In this document: positions 59,623 through 64,000 of the stretch, piece by piece | Position numbering within the stretch: position 1 is the first letter of the stretch | Layout: each line of letters starts with the position of its first letter | The notes under the pieces: generated by a model | What the model was told of the DNA's origin: nothing | Database searches by the model: none | What the model saw: only the letters and a program-made list of their open reading frames with translations | Made by a program: the position numbers and the translations under genes | Assembly: GCA_963377175.1 (NCBI GenBank) | Contig: CAUJNA010001459.1 | Location: 1 to 64,000 of the forward strand | Length of the DNA stretch: 64,000 nt | From: Effrenium voratum | Taxonomy: Eukaryota > Sar > Dinophyceae > Suessiales > Symbiodiniaceae | Direction of reading: 5' to 3'

Positions 59623-60441
59623 ATGGGGAAGATCAAGCTGTTTCCTACGACAGAGTATAGCAGTAAGCAGCCCTCTGACCCCGTGGTGCCCCTGGTGCCA
59701 TGCACGGGCATCTTCCTCGGGCCATCAAAATCGGGCAAAACAGTGGCTCTGATCAGCCTGAGTCTGGAGCAGTACCGGGGCGTCTTCGAAAGGATCTACA
59801 TCTTCAGTCCTTCGATAGGGATCGACGATGGCTGGATTCCCGTCAAGAAGTACATAGAGCAGGACCTGGGGGTGAACGCTGAGAAAGAGCAGGCTTACTG
59901 GGACGAATGGGACGAGGCGGCGCTGCGGGGCATCATCCAGAGGCAGCGCAAGATCACCGAGACGTCCAAGAAGATGGAAATGAAGAACCTGTACCAGGTG
60001 CTTGTAGTTATCGACGACTTTGCTGACACGCCGCAGCTCCACAAGCCTCATGGCGCCCTGGACACACTCTTCATTCGAGGCCGGCACACGCAAATCAGCA
60101 CCTGGGTGAGCTCCCAGAAGCTGAGGCTCATCAGCGCGGCAGTGCGGGTCAATCAGCAATTTCTCTGCTGCTGGAGGCTGCGCAACCAGCACGAGCTGGA
60201 GGCCGTCATCGAAGAGCTCAGCGCCCTGCTGCCGAAGGACAAGCTGCACAGGAACTACGAGCAGGCGACCCGAGAACCCTATAGCTTCCTCTTCGTCTAC
60301 TATCTGAAGCCAAAGAGCCAAATGTTCTACGTGCGCTTTGAAGAGCGTTTCGCACTGGAAAAAGAAGCCGATGGGAGCGGCGCTCAGCTTCCTGGGCCAG
60401 AAGCTGCTCGCCAGCTCCACGCTGATCAACGCGAGGTGTGA
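59623..60441 (+). CDS. GC-rich PLV packaging ATPase (A32-like)
   Basis: 272 residues from the ATG at 59623. The open frame extends upstream into the GGTGCGGGCCT repeat, which is not coding. Walker A GPSKSGKT at 33-40, Walker B VVIDDFAD at 128-135, RGRHTQ sensor and FYVRFEERF near the end, matching the AT-rich element's ATPase in order and spacing. The C-terminal ~25 residues past FYVRFEERFALE look extended. It heads a compact plus-strand virion module and appears intact. Confidence 0.9.
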   Translation: MGKIKLFPTTEYSSKQPSDPVVPLVPCTGIFLGPSKSGKTVALISLSLEQYRGVFERIYIFSPSIGIDDGWIPVKKYIEQDLGVNAEKEQAYWDEWDEAALRGIIQRQRKITETSKKMEMKNLYQVLVVIDDFADTPQLHKPHGALDTLFIRGRHTQISTWVSSQKLRLISAAVRVNQQFLCCWRLRNQHELEAVIEELSALLPKDKLHRNYEQATREPYSFLFVYYLKPKSQMFYVRFEERFALEKEADGSGAQLPGPEAARQLHADQREV

Positions 60442-60520
60442 GAACATCTCCTGCTGCACCTCCGTTGCAGCAGTCCAGCCACCCATCGTTCGCCGAACTG
60501 GTGGCTTCCTAAAGAAAAGG

Positions 60521-61276
60521 ATGACCACACTCTACGTGGACAGCCGCAAGAGAGTTGCCGGCTCGGACAGCGACTTCGAGGTCGACCTGGGAGAGTCCCT
60601 GCACCTGCAGAGCGACGCCAGGCTGGCCGTCTACAAGATCAGAAACGCGGACAGTTTCCTCTCGACAGACCGGGGCCGCTACCTCTACTGGGTCGACGCT
60701 GCGCTTGGGACTCTGAACTGGGCGTTGTTGCCCGAGGGCGCCTACACAGGCGCACGGCTGGCAGCCTGGATCCGCTCCAATTTCGCTACTGCCGCGTATA
60801 ACGAGACCACGAACAGCCTGAGCGTAGCCTACGACGGCAACCGGCTCATCCTGAACGATTTGGAGCTGCAGCAGCAGTTCTCTGACGCTGTGGACTACCC
60901 CACCTTGCCTGCTGCCTCTCCGAGCAAGCCCTTCCGCATCGACCACATGCTCGGCCCGAGCTTCGTCTCTGGCGGGCAGCAGGTCTTTGAGTTCGTCAGA
61001 ATGATGGCATACAACGAGGTCTACCTGCGCTGCGCCCAGCTGGCCAACGCCAGCCGCGTGCTGGGCAATCTGGGGGACGACATCCTGTCCAAGATAACGC
61101 TGAAGAGTGGCGTGGGCACCATCGTGGAGACCGGCTCCGATGACGGGCACTTCATGGCCGTTAGGGGCCCCATCACCCTGAGACACCTGCGCTTCCGGCT
61201 GACAGACCTGGAAGGGCAAGTCGTCCGACTGAGGGGCTCGTCCTTGTCCTTCGTGCTGTTTTTGGATCACGTCTAA
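60521..61276 (+). CDS. GC-rich PLV penton-type minor capsid protein
   Basis: 251 residues using the ATG at 60521 (MTTLYVDSRKRVAGSDSDFE), which aligns with KKVYIDSAHRISGTSSNF of the other penton. The frame also opens upstream at 60338, but that part overlaps the ATPase in another phase and lacks family resemblance. EGAYTGARLAAWIRSNF matches the family's EGVYTGTELATELK. Appears intact. Confidence 0.87.
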   Translation: MTTLYVDSRKRVAGSDSDFEVDLGESLHLQSDARLAVYKIRNADSFLSTDRGRYLYWVDAALGTLNWALLPEGAYTGARLAAWIRSNFATAAYNETTNSLSVAYDGNRLILNDLELQQQFSDAVDYPTLPAASPSKPFRIDHMLGPSFVSGGQQVFEFVRMMAYNEVYLRCAQLANASRVLGNLGDDILSKITLKSGVGTIVETGSDDGHFMAVRGPITLRHLRFRLTDLEGQVVRLRGSSLSFVLFLDHV

Positions 61277-61302
61277 TCCCCCGAAGGTCTTTAAAACAAA
61301 TA

Positions 61303-61310
61303 TTTTCTAT
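61303..61310 (+). promoter_or_regulatory. TTTTCTAT box in AT-rich island
   Basis: A ~30-base A/T-rich island in otherwise GC-rich DNA, 11 bases before the ATG at 61322. The TCTA core matches the late-type box of the AT-rich element. Confidence 0.5.
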
Positions 61311-61321
61311 TAAAAAAACCG

Positions 61322-61962
61322 ATGAAGCAAGCGCAACCGGCGCCAAGGCCTAGAGGCAGACCTCCGGGTAGTAAAAACAAGCCGAAGCCGCCCGAGCTGC
61401 CCCTGCCGAAGAGCAAAAAAATGATCGACGACCTGGCGAGGAGAGAAAAAATGATCGACGTCCTGCCCACGGAGCCGGCCTATGAGGCGGACTCCCCCTT
61501 CCGTCCCAAGAGGGTGAGATTTCCCACAAAGCCCAAGACGGCTCCCAAGGCTGCACCCAAGGCTGCACCCATGACCAAGGCAGCGCCCAAGGCAGCAGCC
61601 AAGGCAGCACCCATGCCTAAGGCAGCCGTGCCCAAGACAGCACCCAAGGCAGCGCCCAAGGCAGCGCCCAAGGCAGCGCCCAAGGCGGCGCCCAGGCAGC
61701 CGCCATGCCAGCTCCCAAGCCCAAGGCAGCACCCAAGCCCAAGGCAGCTCCCAAGACAGAGGCACAGTTAGAGCCCGAGGCACAGCCCGAGGCCAAGCCC
61801 GAGCCCGAGGTACAGCCCGAGCCCGAGGTACACAGAGAGGTACGGCCCGAGGTGCGGCCCGAGCCCGAAGAAGCGCCTCGGCCGAGCGAGCGCTCCATGC
61901 GCATGCTGGAGAGGCAGTCGGCTTACGACCGGCTGACGGCGGGCGCTAGCGTACTCGTGTAA
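61322..61962 (+). CDS. AT-hook / Lys-Ala-Pro-rich protein, frameshifted
   Basis: Starts with PRPRGRPPGSKNKPK, an AT-hook. A KAAPKAAP repeat follows (about residues 75-130), similar to histone H1 tails, so it probably condenses virion DNA. The first frame continues to 61771 in poor sequence. The sensible continuation is the frame from about 61705 to 61962 (PEPEV repeats, then RSMRMLERQSAYDRL). One indel near 61700 in the repeat separates them. Confidence 0.65.
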
Positions 61963-61969
61963 AAGCGAG

Positions 61970-62260
61970 ATGATGTCCATTGAACCACGCAGCGAGCCGC
62001 AGATGCTCCGGTGGTTCCGCAAGACTTATCCGAGCTACGACCTGCAGCCGCTGCTGCTGAAGCGCCAGCGAGAGCTGGAGGAGGCGCGGGCCTTCAACAA
62101 CTGGCTGGGGGACCGCAGGCTGGCCCAAGAGGGGCAGCGGCACCTGGACGATGTGAGCCGGCTGACAGAGGCAGTGCACCGCCAGGTACCCCAGCTGCGC
62201 TACGCGCGCGCCGAGCGCAGGGGCGTCGACCGCGCAGCGGGCGAAGTTGCCGCGCAGTAA
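61970..62260 (+). CDS. Small helical protein, 96 aa
   Basis: Charged, helical (LLLKRQRELEEARAFNNWL), unrecognised. Sits 8 bases after the AT-hook gene and 11 bases before the next gene in the virion module. A second Met follows immediately. Confidence 0.6.
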   Translation: MMSIEPRSEPQMLRWFRKTYPSYDLQPLLLKRQRELEEARAFNNWLGDRRLAQEGQRHLDDVSRLTEAVHRQVPQLRYARAERRGVDRAAGEVAAQ

Positions 62261-62271
62261 CCCTTAAAGAG

Positions 62272-63504
62272 ATGAAGACGCGTCGGGCCCACGGCTTCAG
62301 CCAGCGCCCGCGCTTCGAGCAGGTGGTGGGCTACCTGGAGCGGAATGAGCCGCTGCCCCTGGAGCAGCCGGACCGCAAGGCCACCACGTTCATCACGAGC
62401 CATTTCTACTTGGACGACTTCGTGCAGTCCAGCGCGGACCCCAACCCGCAGCCTCTGCTGCACACGCCCCTGAGGGCAATTCCTGAGGAAGGCTTCCGCA
62501 CTCCCGCAGAGGCCACGGACGAGGACTTGGCCCGGATGCGCCAAGGCGGAGGAAACCGCTTCGGCGAGGACGACCTTGCAGGAGACCCGGAGGCCGACGC
62601 GCTGACGAACAACGGTCAGGGGCCGCCCTCCATCACGGGCCGTCTGCGCAGCGCTGCAGACGGCGCGCAGGCTGCAGCGGACCTCGTGGGCGCAGGAGCG
62701 GCAGGACTCGCGGCGGTGCAGGCCTTCCGCTCCCAGCTCCCCCAGGACGCTGCTGAGTACGTGCGCATGAATGTATTGCCCCGCCCAGGGCCGCAGCCGC
62801 AGCCACCACAGATCATAGGCCGACCCGACGACGTAGAGCGCCTCCTGGACGAGGCGGGGCCGCGCGCGCAGGAGGTGGAGCGTGGCGCAGCACAGGCCAT
62901 AGAGGAGACGGCAGCTGTGGCCGCAGAGGAGGGAGAGGTTGCCGAAGGCGTTGCCGTTGCCGCCGAGGGCGTGGGCGGAGCCTTTGGGTACCTGGGGGGC
63001 CTGGCAGAAGGGGCCGCTGCTTTGGCGCCCACAGCGGGAGAGGTTGCTGGAGCGATGGCTGCCACGGCAGGAGTTGGAGCGGCGGCGACGGCTGGGTTGG
63101 CTGTGGGGCTTGCAGGCGGCGCCTACGGCCTGGCCCGCGGCACGGGCTGGGTGCTGGAGAACACGCTCTTCCGGCCTCAGCAGGGCAGCGAGGACGCTGC
63201 TGTGCAGGACGTCCGGTCCGCCAACAACATGAACGACGCCACTCAGCCCCAGCACTTCACGCTGCGCTCCGGCAGCAGCACTTCCGGCAGCCCCGCAAGC
63301 AGCCGCGCCTCCTCGCAATCATTCCGCGTCCAGGCGCAGGCCAACCACACGCCACGCCCTTTCTCCTGGGGCCTGAACCCAGTGACTCTGCCTCAGTCCC
63401 AGCCGAACTCTCGGGCAAGCTCTCGCAGCTCCGGGCAGTCACGCCAGAGCCGCCTGCCTCCGCCGAGCTACGACCGGCTGGCCCGAGACATCGAGGCGGC
63501 CTAG
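62272..63504 (+). CDS. Ala/Gly-rich virion protein, 410 aa
   Basis: Start at 62272 chosen because the upstream frame overlaps the 96-residue gene in another phase. N-terminal ~170 residues are polar. Residues about 210-320 are Ala/Gly/Val-rich with possible membrane-inserting helices (GVGAAATAGLAVGLAGGAYG). The C-terminus is Ser/Gln-rich and ends in a short basic/acidic motif. Two decayed copies of its 3' half lie at 50927-51336 and 52335-52760. Possible internal membrane or scaffold protein. Function not known. Confidence 0.7.
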   Translation: MKTRRAHGFSQRPRFEQVVGYLERNEPLPLEQPDRKATTFITSHFYLDDFVQSSADPNPQPLLHTPLRAIPEEGFRTPAEATDEDLARMRQGGGNRFGEDDLAGDPEADALTNNGQGPPSITGRLRSAADGAQAAADLVGAGAAGLAAVQAFRSQLPQDAAEYVRMNVLPRPGPQPQPPQIIGRPDDVERLLDEAGPRAQEVERGAAQAIEETAAVAAEEGEVAEGVAVAAEGVGGAFGYLGGLAEGAAALAPTAGEVAGAMAATAGVGAAATAGLAVGLAGGAYGLARGTGWVLENTLFRPQQGSEDAAVQDVRSANNMNDATQPQHFTLRSGSSTSGSPASSRASSQSFRVQAQANHTPRPFSWGLNPVTLPQSQPNSRASSRSSGQSRQSRLPPPSYDRLARDIEAA

Positions 63505-63557
63505 ACTCTCCTTCGCCGTACGAGCGAGAATGAGTGTTGCGCTACATGTAAAGAAGC

Positions 63558-64000
63558 ATGGAGGTAGTCACAGCCGGAGCACAGGATGAGTTGATGCAGA
63601 GCCTGGACTACAAGCTGAAAACCAGCAACACCAACTACGTGACCGCACGCCACGACGTGCAGTATTTTCCCAGCTCGCTGAGCTCCTTCTCTCCCGCCAC
63701 CTCGAGGGTCTGCCGCATTCCGCTGACAAGCGGCACCTCGTTCATCGACCCCGAGTCTATCAAGATCGCCTTCAGAGTCAGAAACACGGACGCCACCAAC
63801 CCGCTGGCGCCTGCCACTCCGAACCCCGCCAGTTTCATCCAGAGGATCCAGGTCTTCGCCAACGGCCAGCGCTGCGACGACATAAACTACTACGGCCGCA
63901 CCGTGGCCGTGCATGACCTGCTGAAGGGCCGCGAGTACAACCAGAACAAGGCCGTGGAGGGCTTCGACGAGGTGAACAACTCTCGGACGCCCCGCGCGGT
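63558..64000 (+). CDS. GC-rich PLV major capsid protein, 5' part
   Basis: Starts MEVVTAGAQDELMQSLDYKL. Visible landmarks HDVQYFPSSLSSF, SFIDPESIKIAFRVRNTD and DDINYYGR align with the AT-rich element's capsid protein. The frame is open to the end of the window (about 147 codons seen). Only 53 bases separate it from the 410-residue gene. Confidence 0.88.
   Translation, partial: MEVVTAGAQDELMQSLDYKLKTSNTNYVTARHDVQYFPSSLSSFSPATSRVCRIPLTSGTSFIDPESIKIAFRVRNTDATNPLAPATPNPASFIQRIQVFANGQRCDDINYYGRTVAVHDLLKGREYNQNKAVEGFDEVNNSRTPRA

Noticed and set aside
59156..59752. Frames rich in Gly/Cys/Trp/Ala
   Set aside because: They are translations of the 11-bp GGTGCGGGCCT array. Only the ATPase from 59623 is supported.
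60338..60520. Upstream extension of the penton gene
   Set aside because: It overlaps the ATPase end in another phase and lacks resemblance to the family. The ATG at 60521 aligns with the other penton start.

Overview
The window looks like nuclear DNA of a dinoflagellate, most plausibly a Symbiodiniaceae-type alga. It is packed with virus-derived DNA and repeats. The host assignment is inferred from four things: long tracts of unidirectional GC-rich sequence, many unrelated tandem and palindromic repeats, tRNA-like fragments, and a retrotransposon that joins a cytosine methyltransferase to a reverse transcriptase, a combination reported from dinoflagellates.

Layout. (1) 1-5.2 kb: three unrecognised plus-strand genes, a tRNA-like fragment, a GGGCCC-rich higher-order repeat and a coiled-coil reading frame. 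(2) 5.2-25.95 kb: an AT-rich Polinton/Polinton-like virus, nearly intact, bounded by ~0.28 kb terminal inverted repeats. It carries protein-primed family B DNA polymerase, retroviral-type integrase, A32-like packaging ATPase, major capsid protein, penton-type minor capsid protein, a lipase-like hydrolase, a GIY-YIG nuclease, a fibre with an S74 self-cleaving chaperone, and about 15 small proteins. I see no adenovirus-type protease. (3) 26-34.3 kb: a decayed GC-rich viral fibre gene split by a 6.3 kb minus-strand retrotransposon (methyltransferase + reverse transcriptase + RNase H) with a 15-bp target-site duplication. (4) 34.3-59.6 kb: more fragments of one GC-rich Polinton-like virus lineage (integrase; three further fibre copies, one with a clean internal inversion; a TV-Pol/D5-type polymerase-helicase; a back-to-back capsid fragment), set among terminal-inverted-repeat elements, hairpin arrays and tandem repeats. 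(5) 59.6-64 kb: a better preserved GC-rich virion module: packaging ATPase, penton, AT-hook/KAP-rich protein, small protein, Ala-rich 410-residue protein, and the start of the major capsid gene, which runs off the window.

How it fits together. Two virus lineages with homologous morphogenesis genes but different replication enzymes (pPolB versus TV-Pol/SF3 helicase) sit within one locus. In the AT-rich element, upstream sequences fall into two classes. AAACTACTTAAAGA precedes the polymerase and two other genes. A TTTTCTAA-type box (TCTA core) precedes capsid, penton, ATPase, integrase and fibre. A TCTA box also occurs in an AT-rich island of the GC-rich module. TCTA is the core of the late promoter shared by the giant virus CroV and its virophage mavirus, so dependence on a giant virus is a testable inference. 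Several AT-rich genes are one indel or one stop codon away from intact, which means either recent decay or homopolymer error in the assembly.
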